A stretch of DNA of 42,365 bases from assembly GCA_938015415.1 (NCBI GenBank), contig CALLPK010000035.1:1-42365 (forward strand), given 5' to 3'. The notes beneath the pieces are model-generated. The model was not told the DNA's origin and ran no database searches. It was given only the letters and a program-made list of their open reading frames with translations. Made by a program: the position numbers and the translations under genes. Shown here piece after piece: positions 7,701 to 16,693 of this stretch. Source of the DNA: an uncultured Saprospiraceae bacterium (GTDB lineage: Bacteria > Bacteroidota > Bacteroidia > Chitinophagales > Saprospiraceae). How positions within the stretch are numbered: position 1 is the first letter of the stretch; every line of letters starts with the position of its first letter.

Positions 7701-10658
7701 TGTTTGCGTTTGAAAACCACTTTCCCAGTTATAACCAGCAAAGCCATTACCTGCATCAAGGGTTGTAAGATCATTTTCACAAATGATCGTCTCACCCGTA
7801 ATCATTGGCGTCAATGAAGCACTTTCTGTTACCAAAATGCTTGCTTCATCTGTACAACCATTGTTGGTGACAGTCAGGCCGTATTCCCCACCAGTGCTTA
7901 CTATAATTGATGCTTCAGTAGAACCACCCGTCCACTCATACCCACTCATACCCGCTGGACCGGTAAGTATTATATCATTACCCGAACAAAAAGAAGTAGC
8001 TCCATCTATGGTGGCTATTGGCTGTGCATTCGTAACTACCGTTACCATATCTTCGTTGGTACATCCGTTAGCATCCGTTACCGTTACAGAATAATCGCCC
8101 GCCTCCGTAACTTCTAAACTACTGTTCAGCGAGCTACCCCAGTCGTAAGCATCAAATGTTCCATTTACTTCCAGCGTAATTTCTTCTCCTTCACAAAATG
8201 GAACATTACCAGATATTGACAAAACAGGTAAATTATTGGCGGTTACTATAATTGAATTCTCTCCTGTACAACCACTAGCATCTGATACCGTCACTTCGTA
8301 AGTTCCAGTCATCGTCACGATGATATCATTCGTTATTTCTCCATTAGACCATTGGTATGATGTAAATCCACTACCCGCGCTCAGTGTCGTGGACTCACCT
8401 GTACAGAACGACGGTAGTCCCGTAATCGTTGGATTAAGCGAACTACTTTCACTTACCGTTACACTCGTTTCTCCCGTACAGCCGTTTTGATCCGTTACTG
8501 TTACGAAATAATCACCCGCAACCGATACTTCCAATGTTTGGGTGATCGTTGCACCTCCATCTGACCAAATATAATCGGTGTAATTATCCCCCGCATCTAA
8601 GGTCGTTGTCGTGCCCGTACAAAAGGTATTAGAACCTCCTATTTGAACTACAGGATTGTTATTTACTGTTAATAAAAAACTCGCCTCTCCTGTACAGCCC
8701 GATGCGTCACTTACCGTTACGCTATAAGTTCCAGTTGTACTTACTTCTATATTATCGTTTACTTCGCCCGCTTCTGACCAGACGTAGCTATCGTAACCAG
8801 GTACACTTAACGTCGTGCTGCCTCCAGCACAAATATCTGGCGTTCCGGTGATCGTTGGACTAATAGCATTTCCAACTACAACTTCTAATTCAGCCGGAAC
8901 AGATTGACAACCACTAATTGATGTTGTTAGAAAATAAGTTCCAGGACCGTTAGCCATCGCTGGATTTTGTTCGTTAGAAGTGAAACCATCAGGGCCGGTC
9001 CAAGAATAAGTAGCGTTGGCGGCACTAGAATTTCCAAATAGTTCAATATCAGCGCTGTTACACTGAGCAGGATTGGTGGAAGGCTCAGCGGTTGGCGGAG
9101 AAGCAATCCGGATGTCATCAGATTCCGAGTGGAAACAACCCGTAACATTGCTAGTAAAATTGTAGGTAATTTCATAAACTCCTGGCCCAAGAGCAGCAGG
9201 ATTGATGGTACCAATATCATTTATTATGCCCGTAGAAGTATCCCATGCACCCACTCCATCCTCGAAGGTGTCGACAAAAATATCTTCAGCGTTAGACGAT
9301 CCACAGAATACACCTGGAGAAATGATGATTACGTCAGGTGGAGGTGTAACACCTACTTGAACTACGGGTGTTTCAAAAGTACAACCGTTTGCGTCCGTTA
9401 CCACAACCGAGTAAGGACCCGGCGTTATAATAAAAACTTCCTTATTATTATCTATACCGTCTGGCGTTGACCACGAATAGCTGTAACCTGGTAATCCACC
9501 AAAACCGTCTACATCCAAAAATGCATTTCCATCTTCAATATCCTCTTCACAAAATTCCAAATCACCAATGATGCTCGCACCTGGTGACTCAGTAATTGCA
9601 ATATTAGTAGATCCAGTATTAGTACAGCCACTGTTATCGGTGTATTCGTAGGTAACCAAATGTGAACCAGGGCCAAGATTAGAGGGATCAATTGATCCAT
9701 TTCCATTCGCTGCCCCTCCCCACGTTCCAGTTCCTACACCAGGGCTTCCATTTAAAAAGACGGGATCATTTAGAGAACAAATTAGACCTGGATCTTGAAT
9801 TTGGATATTTGGTAAAGGAACGACCTGAATGGTTACATCCGTTGAAGTAGAAGAACAGTTCTCATCATTATCTGTAACGACAAGTCGGTAAACCAGGGTC
9901 CCAGTAAAACCAGAAGGTGGCGTAACGGTTGGGAATTCACTGTTGGGGCCAGGGAAAAGATAACCATCTGCCCCATTGTCTCCTTGCCATTCAAAAGATA
10001 CGTTATTGGTGTTGGCAACTACATTGCTATTTAATACAAAGGACTCATCCTGACAGACTTGAGGTGTCGCATCAGCACCTACTGAGATCGAGCAAAAGGG
10101 GGTAGCGTCACAGTCTAAGTAATTCGAACCTTGTCCACCAAAAGAAATCGTTGCGGGGACATTACCACCAGCATGATTATTGACGAGCAGAAAATAGCCA
10201 AAGCCAGCATCTACCTGAATCTCACTTACGAATCTATCACCACCCACACCTTCAGATACATCATTTGCCCCCGTGGACAACCCCGTCGGACCAGCTTGAA
10301 CAGCGTAAGAACAACGAAGTGGACTACCCAGACTGCTACAGTCTGTCGGATTAGGGCCAAAAAGTGCAAAATCATAATCAACTGAAGCATTGATCACAAA
10401 GGTGAAATCGCTATTGGCCGGTGTCGATGAATTGAATTCAAAGTAAAACCAGGTAGAGTTCCGCTCACCATTTAAACACCCATCATTATTACCCGGAGAG
10501 TTAAAGTCATTGTTTCCTATTCCCGAAGGATTGATAGAAATAGAACTACCACTACAAATAGTAGCAGCAGATGAACAATCAGGTCCTCCTTGTTGAGCAT
10601 AGGTAAGATTAGTACTGAGCATTATAATGCTTAGCAATTGTAAAATTTTCTTGTACAT
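4776..10658 (-). CDS. Large secreted Ig/PKD-like repeat protein with type IX secretion type B sorting domain
   Basis: A 1960-residue protein with an N-terminal signal peptide (MYKKILQLLSIIMLSTNLTYAQQ, cleavage near residue 21). Residues 25-190 form a Cys-containing beta domain common at the start of Bacteroidota surface proteins. The rest is an array of Ig/PKD-like modules of about 80-130 residues. A regular run near residues 590-1015 shows Cys pairs and the refrain VTVSDASGCTGE. The last 98 residues (about 1863-1960) are the gliding-motility C-terminal type: PNSFSPNDDGINDIFF, YNRWGEVVY, GWDGT, ending GDVTVIK. The family is exported by the type IX system and anchored at or released from the cell surface. 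Binding partners are unknown. The TAG stop codon is created by a MITE-like insertion. Confidence 0.93.
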   Translation of the reverse strand: MYKKILQLLSIIMLSTNLTYAQQGGPDCSSAATICSGSSISINPSGIGNNDFNSPGNNDGCLNGERNSTWFYFEFNSSTPANSDFTFVINASVDYDFALFGPNPTDCSSLGSPLRCSYAVQAGPTGLSTGANDVSEGVGGDRFVSEIQVDAGFGYFLLVNNHAGGNVPATISFGGQGSNYLDCDATPFCSISVGADATPQVCQDESFVLNSNVVANTNNVSFEWQGDNGADGYLFPGPNSEFPTVTPPSGFTGTLVYRLVVTDNDENCSSTSTDVTIQVVPLPNIQIQDPGLICSLNDPVFLNGSPGVGTGTWGGAANGNGSIDPSNLGPGSHLVTYEYTDNSGCTNTGSTNIAITESPGASIIGDLEFCEEDIEDGNAFLDVDGFGGLPGYSYSWSTPDGIDNNKEVFIITPGPYSVVVTDANGCTFETPVVQVGVTPPPDVIIISPGVFCGSSNAEDIFVDTFEDGVGAWDTSTGIINDIGTINPAALGPGVYEITYNFTSNVTGCFHSESDDIRIASPPTAEPSTNPAQCNSADIELFGNSSAANATYSWTGPDGFTSNEQNPAMANGPGTYFLTTSISGCQSVPAELEVVVGNAISPTITGTPDICAGGSTTLSVPGYDSYVWSEAGEVNDNIEVSTTGTYSVTVSDASGCTGEASFLLTVNNNPVVQIGGSNTFCTGTTTTLDAGDNYTDYIWSDGGATITQTLEVSVAGDYFVTVTDQNGCTGETSVTVSESSSLNPTITGLPSFCTGESTTLSAGSGFTSYQWSNGEITNDIIVTMTGTYEVTVSDASGCTGENSIIVTANNLPVLSISGNVPFCEGEEITLEVNGTFDAYDWGSSLNSSLEVTEAGDYSVTVTDANGCTNEDMVTVVTNAQPIATIDGATSFCSGNDIILTGPAGMSGYEWTGGSTEASIIVSTGGEYGLTVTNNGCTDEASILVTESASLTPMITGETIICENDLTTLDAGNGFAGYNWESGFQTQTVSVTQPGIYTVTVSDAAGCTGETFIEVMQNTTPIAELTSNPVTLCNTSAEGSTLDFGPLVISGDQGGNWVETTSSGASGTFPNLDFDGVIPGEYTFVYTTNSAIAPCVDPSYTITITVEECACPGVNLNTPAPLCNVDGSLDLSTLVNSGPDGSWMILSTPAGISPANLNNTILEAANADQGTYTLQYTLIDAVPNGCETEFTVDLEINRASTAGVANAPLDFCSDEGNTVDLFSELIGGDTGGNWTIIQGDAAGYDNGDGSFITNGQPSGTYVFQYELMANGACPGDTELVTININELPTAEAGTGTTLVCGMNDFMLTANGTTGNDIQVSWTGPGMITDGDTYTPTITSPGIFTLTVENTVTGCSSTDIVEIMQDDDVPVVNVATANPLTCDSLSVVLFSNTDLTTPVDYSWTGPNGFVSMEQYPSVNTAGEYFVTIFNPDNNCTSSPALVMVMDNSQTPTIDIVVPLDPLDCDTDALLVDASGSQGGDDLSFSWTNSDNEIISTAAAFEITSPGNYELMISNMVTGCTAMGSFMIEQDITEPIPSIATPGIIDCNNPSVIVTGTSQGSGNNPIYNWYDINGNLIISDNADFAATSAGIYTLEVVNGENQCSATTEVTVMDDLATPIVNISNPDMLDCTVTEITLSGEGSDTGDNIAYEWQNAVNEVIGTNLSVEITDIGNYELIVTNTDNGCTAQENVAVENNGEDIETAVIITEPSDCFEADNAVIIFSEVMGGTAPFNYSIGDEVLSAQNAYFNLSPGVYEVTVEDALGCEWETEVTVTEPDELDLTIDLNLEADQSLFFGDSLILNANTFVPDNQIDTLIWNQPNLIRCEDEDCYEGVVNNLFDPTSFSATLIDTAGCTVTATVAIGIEKEREIYIPNSFSPNDDGINDIFFINGGRGIDRINSFIVYNRWGEVVYSNANFQPNDPDQGWDGTFRSKGVNPAVFVYVAEIKFIDGFEEMYSGDVTVIK

Positions 10659-11224
10659 AATTAGTTATTTCTCTCTCAGTTTTGGTATCAAATATTGTAT
10701 AAAGGGGTATCAAAAAGTCTTTTAATATATTTTCATCGTTTTAAATACAGTGGAAAATATCCAAGGCCTCAGAGGATTGAATCTGAATTAGATATTTTAT
10801 ACCAAATACTTATAAACAACAAGATTGTAGTAATCGAGATAAAACTCAATATACTACTCGTTTCATTAAGTTATGGGATTGTATATTAAAATAGTAGTCA
10901 AACTGAATGAAATGCCAGTTTGTCGCTTGTAGGAATGTCAAGAAAATTAACGTGCTTGGGTGCGTGCACACCAAAATTAAATTTGGATAACAGTGTGATA
11001 CACTCTAATTTTGGATAATCACCATCGCAAAGATAGGAATAAATATTGTTATATGCCTAATTTTAACCAATAAATAGATACTAGCTATGGCAGGACTACC
11101 TTAAACAATAGCCACTTAAACATATTAAATTATACTAATGCAAAAAGCAATAATCGATTCATCAACTGGCATATCAAGACCTAAATACTTGCCCGTAAAC
11201 GGTCTTGATACGCTAATAAAATAG
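10659..11224. other. Gene-free, AT-rich interval of 566 nt
   Basis: It separates the start of the large surface protein gene from the end of alaS, both on the minus strand, so it should hold the surface gene's promoter. No convincing TAnnTTTG element was found there. Small features are a direct repeat of GGTATCAAA (10684 and 10709), a short inverted repeat CAAACTG/CAGTTTG (10899-10922), two near-copies of AATTTGGATAA (about 10980 and 11010), and the alaS-proximal hairpin listed separately. No coding sequence is supported. Confidence 0.6.
11172..11210 (-). terminator. Inverted repeat behind alaS, possible terminator
   Basis: TATCAAGACC (11172-11181) and GGTCTTGATA (11201-11210) form a perfect 10-bp stem with a 19-nt loop, 14 nt after the alaS stop codon. 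No T-run follows on the minus strand, so intrinsic termination is uncertain. Confidence 0.45.
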
Positions 11225-13864
11225 CTACCCATTCAGTTTATGGGCCACTAACTCACGAGACTTAATGATTGCCTGATCCAAACCATTCACATCAGACCCA
11301 CCGGCAGTTGCAAAAAATGCCTGGCCTCCACCACCGCCCTTAATTTCTTTAGCGAGTTCGCGGATAATATTTCCAGCGTGGAGATCTTTGTCTTTTGTAA
11401 TTTGCTCACTGATCGCTACCGTTAATTGAGGTTTACCATTAATATTGGCTCCAAAAACAATCATGGCATTTCCTAATTCCTTTTCCAGTTGGTAGGCTAA
11501 GGTCTTGATCGCTTTGGCATCTCCGATGGGTAGATTGGCGGCAATAAAGTTAATGCCATTAATCGACTCCATTTGTTTTTTCAGATCATCTTTGAGTCCT
11601 CCCGCCTGAGCTGCTATCATTTTTTCGACCTCCTTTTTATACGCTTTGTTTTCATCCTGTAAAGCTTCGACATTTTCAGCCGTTCGGGTAGGATTTTTAA
11701 ATAATGAACGAATTTTATTTAATTCTGCCAACTCGTGATTGATGTACTTTTCGGCTGCCTCGGCGGTCACCGCCTCAATTCTGCGTACACCAGCCGCCAC
11801 GGCGGTTTCACTCGTAATTTTAAAATACCCAATTTGGCCGGTTGCCTGAACGTGACAGCCTCCACACAATTCCCTGGAGAAATCAGGATCAAAGGTAATC
11901 ATCCGTACCTCGTCTCCGTATTTTTCTCCAAACAACATCATCGCACCCGCCGCTTGAGCTTCTGCAATGGGAATAGAACGTGCTTCTTCCAACGGAATAT
12001 TTTCGCGAATTTTTTGATTGACCAACGTCTCAATCTTTGCCAGTTCTTCGTCCGTTAGCCTGGCAAAATGAGCAAAGTCAAATCGTAATTGTCTTTCGTT
12101 AACTAAAGATCCTTTTTGTCCCACGTGATCGCCTAGAACGGTACGCAGTGCTGCGTGCAAAAGATGGGTAGCCGAGTGGTTATTTTCGGTCAATCTACGT
12201 TTATTAGTGTTGATCTCGGCGGTTACCTTTTGATCAATTTCAGCGGGTATTTTTTTGACATAATGAATCACCAGGTCATTTTCTTTTTGGGTATTGACGA
12301 CCGGTATTTTTTCTTCTCCAAAGAAGAGCAATCCAGCGTCTCCAACCTGTCCCCCACCCTCTGCATAAAAAGGCGTTCGATCCAACACCATTTGGTACTG
12401 ATCTCCTTTTTTATCCTTAACGGTACGGTATTTCATCACCCGGGCGTCCGTTACCTTAGTCTCGTCATATCCTAAGAAAGTAACACCCTGCTCATCGTGC
12501 AATACCGTCCAGTCTCCTACTTCTTTTTGAGCATCTTTCTTGGCATTACTGCGCTGAACTGCTAAGTGTTTTTCAAAACCAGCTTCGTCGATTTCCCAGC
12601 CTTTTTCCGAAGCAATCAGCCGCGTTAAATCGATGGGAAAACCAAAAGTATCGTACAATTCAAAAGCCGTCAGACCATCCATTTTATTGTTTTTAATGGT
12701 CAGATTTTCGATCCGTCTGAGGCCGCCTTCGAGGGTACGAAGGAACGAAGCTTCTTCTCCTAAAATAACTTTTGCTACGTAATCCTGCTGTGCTTTTAAC
12801 TCCGGAAAGACATCCGCAAATTCGTCCGCCAACATGGGTACCAACTGATGAATTAATGGCTCTTTTACATCCAGAAAAGAATAGTAATACCGAACGGCCC
12901 GACGTAAAATCCGGCGTATCACATAACCCGCTCCATTACTCGACATCATCTGTCCATCCGCCACGGCAAACGAAACGGCCCGCAAATGATCCGCTACTAC
13001 GCGCATGGCAATATCTGACTTTGCCGTAAGCTCGTAATTACCCGTGTAAGGTTTGCCCGAAAGTTCGCTAATTTTATTAATAAAAGGAGTGAAAATATCT
13101 GTATCGTAATTGGATTTTTTACCTTGCAGAGCCATGCAAAGTCTTTCAAAGCCCATTCCGGTATCGATGTGCGCCGCAGGAAGTTTTTCTAACGAACCGT
13201 CCGCTTTTCGATTAAACTGAATAAATACCAGATTCCAGATTTCGATCACCTGAGGATGATCCATATTCACGAGCGTAGCACCCGGCACTTTTTGACGTTC
13301 TTCGTCCGAACGCAGATCAACGTGAATTTCAGAACAGGGACCACAAGGGCCGGTATCTCCCATTTCCCAGAAATTATCTTTCCGATCAAAATTCAGAATA
13401 CGTTCTTCCGGCAGCAGGTTTTTCCATAGATCAATCGCCTCCTGGTCGAGGGGAAGATTTAATCCTTTATCGCCTTCGAATACCGAGACATAAATACGTT
13501 CAGGATCCAGCTTATATTCCTTGGTCAAAAGTTCCCACGCCCATTCGATGGCTTCTTTTTTAAAATAATCACCAATCGACCAGTTCCCAAGCATTTCAAA
13601 AAGCGTATGGTGGTAACTATCAATTCCTACCTCTTCGAGATCGTTTTGTTTGCCGGACACCCTCAGACATTTTTGGGTATCAGCAATCCGTGGATTATCC
13701 GGAGTTTTATTTCCCAAAAAATAGTCCTTAAACTGATTCATTCCCGCGTTGATAAACATCAAGGTAGGATCATCTTTGTTCACCAAAGGAGCAGAAGGAA
13801 CGATTTTATGCTTTTTACTTTCAAAAAAGTCCAGAAATTTTTGTCGAATAGCACGAGAAGTCAT
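11225..13864 (-). CDS. alaS: Alanyl-tRNA synthetase
   Basis: AlaRS is a class II cytosolic enzyme that charges tRNA-Ala and edits mischarged Ser and Gly. The 879-residue length is normal for a full enzyme with catalytic, tRNA-binding, editing and C-Ala parts. The catalytic core has RQKFLDFFESKKHKIVPSAPLVNKDDPTLMFINAGMNQFK, typical of motif 1 and its neighbourhood. The editing-site zinc ligands are visible as H563-S-A-T-H567 and C667-G-G-C-H671. A glycine-rich GGGGGGQA near the C terminus is the usual C-Ala signature. I chose the second of two adjacent ATG codons (13864). The reading frame extends nine codons upstream (to 13891), but those residues (MFLIITYYM) do not belong to the family. It is divergent from the M23 peptidase gene, a neighbour pairing often seen in Bacteroidota. 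Confidence 0.97.
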   Translation of the reverse strand: MTSRAIRQKFLDFFESKKHKIVPSAPLVNKDDPTLMFINAGMNQFKDYFLGNKTPDNPRIADTQKCLRVSGKQNDLEEVGIDSYHHTLFEMLGNWSIGDYFKKEAIEWAWELLTKEYKLDPERIYVSVFEGDKGLNLPLDQEAIDLWKNLLPEERILNFDRKDNFWEMGDTGPCGPCSEIHVDLRSDEERQKVPGATLVNMDHPQVIEIWNLVFIQFNRKADGSLEKLPAAHIDTGMGFERLCMALQGKKSNYDTDIFTPFINKISELSGKPYTGNYELTAKSDIAMRVVADHLRAVSFAVADGQMMSSNGAGYVIRRILRRAVRYYYSFLDVKEPLIHQLVPMLADEFADVFPELKAQQDYVAKVILGEEASFLRTLEGGLRRIENLTIKNNKMDGLTAFELYDTFGFPIDLTRLIASEKGWEIDEAGFEKHLAVQRSNAKKDAQKEVGDWTVLHDEQGVTFLGYDETKVTDARVMKYRTVKDKKGDQYQMVLDRTPFYAEGGGQVGDAGLLFFGEEKIPVVNTQKENDLVIHYVKKIPAEIDQKVTAEINTNKRRLTENNHSATHLLHAALRTVLGDHVGQKGSLVNERQLRFDFAHFARLTDEELAKIETLVNQKIRENIPLEEARSIPIAEAQAAGAMMLFGEKYGDEVRMITFDPDFSRELCGGCHVQATGQIGYFKITSETAVAAGVRRIEAVTAEAAEKYINHELAELNKIRSLFKNPTRTAENVEALQDENKAYKKEVEKMIAAQAGGLKDDLKKQMESINGINFIAANLPIGDAKAIKTLAYQLEKELGNAMIVFGANINGKPQLTVAISEQITKDKDLHAGNIIRELAKEIKGGGGGQAFFATAGGSDVNGLDQAIIKSRELVAHKLNG

Positions 13865-14247
13865 CATATAATAAGTGATTATGAGAAACAAATGGTCGAA
13901 AAGTCGGTAATATAATTCGTATTGATTTTACTTACAATAACTTAACTAATTTGTTTCAATTACGGGTATATAGGTTTAAATTCGGGATGTTTTTGCCATC
14001 AAAATAGTTATAATATTAAACATTTTTATCATTATAATTATTTAAATACAAAGATTTATGCGATTTTATTTGAATAATCGGCAATTGAGTAATATTTTTG
14101 ACGGCGCATACTACAACAGTTTAGATAAAAACTATATATTTTACTAAGTACGAATAACCACCTAAACTGAAAGCTACAGAAAACGATTTTTGCTAATTTT
14201 CAGCGGTCGCAAAGCTACTGAATTTTGGTTAACGAATAAAGGCTCTG
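13865..14247. other. Divergent intergenic region between alaS and the M23 peptidase gene
   Basis: This is 383 nt of AT-rich DNA with starts of two divergent genes at its ends, so it must hold both promoters. One good candidate for the plus-strand gene is listed separately. No equally good element was found for alaS. No RNA gene or T-box-like structure was recognised, though such structures cannot be excluded by eye. Confidence 0.55.
14069..14100 (+). promoter_or_regulatory. Candidate Bacteroidota-type promoter for the M23 peptidase gene
   Basis: TTTG (14069-14072) is followed after 20 nt by TATTTTTG (14093-14100). This matches the Bacteroidota sigma-ABfr pattern TTTG-N19-21-TAnnTTTG. Transcription would begin near 14106, giving a leader of about 140 nt. 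Confidence 0.45.
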
Positions 14248-15231
14248 ATGAGAAAAGAAAAGTTTGTTTATAATACGCAAACCTTACGTTATGAGAAGGT
14301 TGTAGACCCCTTGCGTGTTAAATTATTAAAGCTCCTCGGCTTTGTTTCTGCCGTGGGAGTAAGTGCAGTTATTGTGATATCTATTGTACTTGCCTATTTT
14401 CCTTCCCCTAAAGAAAAAGCATTATTACGCGAAATCGAGCAAATGAAGTTCCAGTATATGGCACTGAACAGCGATTTTGACATGATGAGTAAAGTATTGA
14501 ATAACATTCAGGAACGAGATGCGGGGGTACACCGAATGATTTTTGGAATGGATCCAATTGATGAAAGTGTGTGGAACGGTGGAACGGGAGGTAGTGATAA
14601 ATATTCCAATCTGACAAAATTTAAAAACTCCGGAGAACTCCTTATTTCCGCAAAAACAGAGGTAGATAAGATCAAAAGTAAACTCGCAGTTCAGTCTAAA
14701 TCACTCGACGAAATTACCAATCTGGCTAAAGATCGGGAAGAAATGTGGGCTTCTATTCCAGCGATTAAACCCGTTCGCTCGGATAAATTAAAGCGTAATA
14801 TCCACCGCTTGTCTGGATTTGGGATGCGAATGCACCCAATTTTCAAAAGACGTCGGATGCATAAAGGAATTGACTTCACTTGTCCAGAAGGAACACCTAT
14901 TCAAGCAACCGGAAATGGTAAAGTAATAAAAGTATCCAAACTCAAAAATGGCTACGGAACCCACGTGGTTATCGACCATGGCTACGGTTACAAGACACTT
15001 TATGCACACATGAGCAAAGTAGATGTAAAAAAAGGTCAAAAGATTCAGCGTGGGCAAGTAATTGGAGCGGTAGGAAATACCGGTTCTTCTACGGCTGCTC
15101 ACCTGCACTATGAGGTAATCCACAGAGGAGACAAAGTAAACCCTATCCATTATTGTATGGATGGCCTGACACCTAAAGAATACCAGGAACTAGCCAACAT
15201 GGCTTCGGTGACCAACCAGTCTTTTGATTAA
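14248..15231 (+). CDS. M23 family metallopeptidase (LytM/MepM-like), membrane anchored
   Basis: A zinc-dependent endopeptidase that probably cuts peptidoglycan cross-links, or an inactive relative acting as a regulator. Here the active site is intact, so an enzyme is more likely. A basic N terminus is followed by one membrane segment (about residues 30-52), then a helical or coiled-coil linker (about 55-175), then the LytM domain. Zinc and catalytic residues are visible: H205 and D209 (HKGIDF), H254 (LYAHMS), and H285/H287 (HLHYEV). The length of 327 residues is usual. The stop codon is followed within a few nt by two 25-bp repeats and a strong terminator. The order alaS(-)/M23(+)/.../MerR(+) resembles a common Bacteroidota neighbourhood. 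Confidence 0.93.
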   Translation: MRKEKFVYNTQTLRYEKVVDPLRVKLLKLLGFVSAVGVSAVIVISIVLAYFPSPKEKALLREIEQMKFQYMALNSDFDMMSKVLNNIQERDAGVHRMIFGMDPIDESVWNGGTGGSDKYSNLTKFKNSGELLISAKTEVDKIKSKLAVQSKSLDEITNLAKDREEMWASIPAIKPVRSDKLKRNIHRLSGFGMRMHPIFKRRRMHKGIDFTCPEGTPIQATGNGKVIKVSKLKNGYGTHVVIDHGYGYKTLYAHMSKVDVKKGQKIQRGQVIGAVGNTGSSTAAHLHYEVIHRGDKVNPIHYCMDGLTPKEYQELANMASVTNQSFD

Positions 15232-15233
15232 TT

Positions 15234-15283
15234 GTTGAAACGCTTCGCTTGTTGAGGTGTTGAATCGCTTCGCTCGTTGAGTT
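15234..15283. repeat. Two tandem 25-bp repeats directly behind the M23 gene
   Basis: Copies at 15234-15258 and 15259-15283 agree at 22 of 25 positions; both begin GTTGAA and contain CGCTTCGCT. The core GTTGAATCG is shared with the 8-bp array at 121-189. The repeat begins 2 nt after the stop codon at 15229-15231. Confidence 0.88.
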
Positions 15284-15284
15284 G

Positions 15285-15326
15285 AAAAACGTAGTGATAG
15301 GTTATTGCCAATCACTACGTTTTTTT
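15285..15326. terminator. Strong rho-independent terminator behind the M23 peptidase gene
   Basis: AAAAACGTAGTGAT (15285-15298) pairs perfectly over 14 bp with ATCACTACGTTTTT (15311-15324). An inner GG/CC pair shortens the loop, and the T-run continues to 15326. The symmetric A/T flanks would let it work in both directions, but only the plus-strand gene needs it. Confidence 0.9.
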
Positions 15327-15531
15327 GTTTAATATGAATATGTGAACTTTTATTTAAAATATTCATTTTCATTAAATTACCCTCAATTTTTAATGCCTTA
15401 CCTTCGACCAGTGAAGCGATTCATCAGCGCAGCTTCCAATGATCTTCATCATAGAAAATATATTCTAGCCAAAAAAGTAAGCGTTATGTCTAGCATTCAT
15501 TAACTTGCCTGGCAAACGACTTAAAAAACCT

Positions 15532-16575
15532 ATGTCTTCGACTCCAAAAAAATGCTATAATTGCAATACTTCCCTTCCCGAAAGGGCAGTCTACTGCCAC
15601 CACTGCGGCCAAAAACATACGACCGGGCGGATCAAGCTGCGTAATTTGGTGGGAGATTTTCTGGGCGAACAATTCAACCTGGATGGTCGGATTATCAAAA
15701 CCGTACAAGCCATCTTTTTTCCTGGCAAATTGACCGAGGAATTTTTTCTTGGAAAACATAAAACTTATTCTTCCCCGTTGCGGCTGTTTTTGGTCATGGC
15801 TGTTTTATTCGCTTCCATCCTCGCGCTGCAGCTATTTCAGGATAATGACTTAGGCATTGGTAATCTAAACGAAATGATCCACGAAAACGAACGGAGCAAA
15901 GTTTTGGGTATTCTGGACAGTATCTCGCTGGAACAAAAAGAAGTTTTTGGAGACCTAAAAGTAACTCGTGCGCTGGATTCAGTATCCGTTCATATGCTGG
16001 AAGTGCTCGGTCATCCCGAGGACTCCATCAAACTGAGTGAAGAAATTCAAATAACAGGTTTTAAATTACCAAACATTAGCCGGGATGATTTTGAGCAGAT
16101 GTCCCCAAAAGAACTAGGTGATGCTTACGGAAAAGAAATGGGATTTTGGGGAAAACTCCTGATCACACAAGGGGTAAAATCTATCAAACAAGGAAACAGT
16201 ATGGTCCAGTATTTATTTGGAAAAACAACGCTGGCCTTGTTTTTTATGATGCCTTTTCTAGCCATCTTTCTGAAAATAATCTATATCCGTAGTAAAAAAT
16301 TTTATGTAGAACATCTTATTTTTTCGTTCCATTACCATGCTTTTCTATTTATACTTTTCACGATCGTAATCCTTTTAAAACCTTATTTGGGTGGAGGAAT
16401 AATTGGCTTTGGTTTTTTCATTGCGTTTGTGTATCTGTTTATCGCATTGAAACGTATTTATCAACAAGGCTGGTTAAAGACGCTTTTTAAAATTTTTATT
16501 ATCTCACTGATTTACTTGGTTCTTTTGACAATTTTCATGTCTTTTGCCATTGCCATTGGATTTTTACTTTTTTAA
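15532..16575 (+). CDS. DUF3667 family membrane protein with zinc ribbon
   Basis: A protein of 347 residues of unknown function. The N terminus carries a zinc ribbon with C8, C11, C22 and C25 (KCYNCNTSLPERAVYCHHCGQ). It is followed by the DUF3667 hallmark segment (FNLDGRIIKTVQAIFFPGKLTEEFF), the first membrane segment (about residues 84-100), a soluble middle part, and four hydrophobic segments in the C-terminal third. It is probably an inner-membrane protein with the ribbon in the cytosol. I chose the ATG at 15532; an in-frame TTG at 15505 would add nine residues before the ribbon. The stop codon is followed by an 8-bp repeat array, so it is unlikely to be cotranscribed tightly with gatB. Confidence 0.85.
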   Translation: MSSTPKKCYNCNTSLPERAVYCHHCGQKHTTGRIKLRNLVGDFLGEQFNLDGRIIKTVQAIFFPGKLTEEFFLGKHKTYSSPLRLFLVMAVLFASILALQLFQDNDLGIGNLNEMIHENERSKVLGILDSISLEQKEVFGDLKVTRALDSVSVHMLEVLGHPEDSIKLSEEIQITGFKLPNISRDDFEQMSPKELGDAYGKEMGFWGKLLITQGVKSIKQGNSMVQYLFGKTTLALFFMMPFLAIFLKIIYIRSKKFYVEHLIFSFHYHAFLFILFTIVILLKPYLGGGIIGFGFFIAFVYLFIALKRIYQQGWLKTLFKIFIISLIYLVLLTIFMSFAIAIGFLLF

Positions 16576-16588
16576 TATTGAAAAAATT

Positions 16589-16612
16589 GCCACTAAGACA
16601 CTAAGTCGCTAA
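16589..16612. repeat. 8-bp tandem repeat of the GCCACTAA type
   Basis: GCCACTAA, GACACTAA and GTCGCTAA follow one another 13 nt after the DUF3667 stop codon and run into a T-tract. CTTTGTGGC at 16637-16645 is close to the reverse complement of GCCACTAAG, so the whole forms a loose inverted repeat upstream of gatB. It is related to the array at 4658-4689. Confidence 0.75.
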
Positions 16613-16693
16613 AGATTTTTTTAAAATCATAAATTCTTTGTGGCTGTAAATTCATTCTTTAGAACTTCAGTTCTTAGTTTTTTAATTTTTATT

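Noticed and set aside
6478-10385. Plus-strand and alternative minus-strand frames within the 1960-residue gene
   Set aside because: Composition follows the real frame shifted by one base; none has a credible start context or domain.
10960-11022. GTGCAC-centred and GTGTGATACAC near-palindromes as regulatory sites
   Set aside because: The matches are short and imperfect and are within chance expectation for a 566-nt AT-rich interval.
11735-13915. Several plus-strand frames of about 100 residues opposite alaS
   Set aside because: alaS is fully conserved on the minus strand and these are its antisense shadows.
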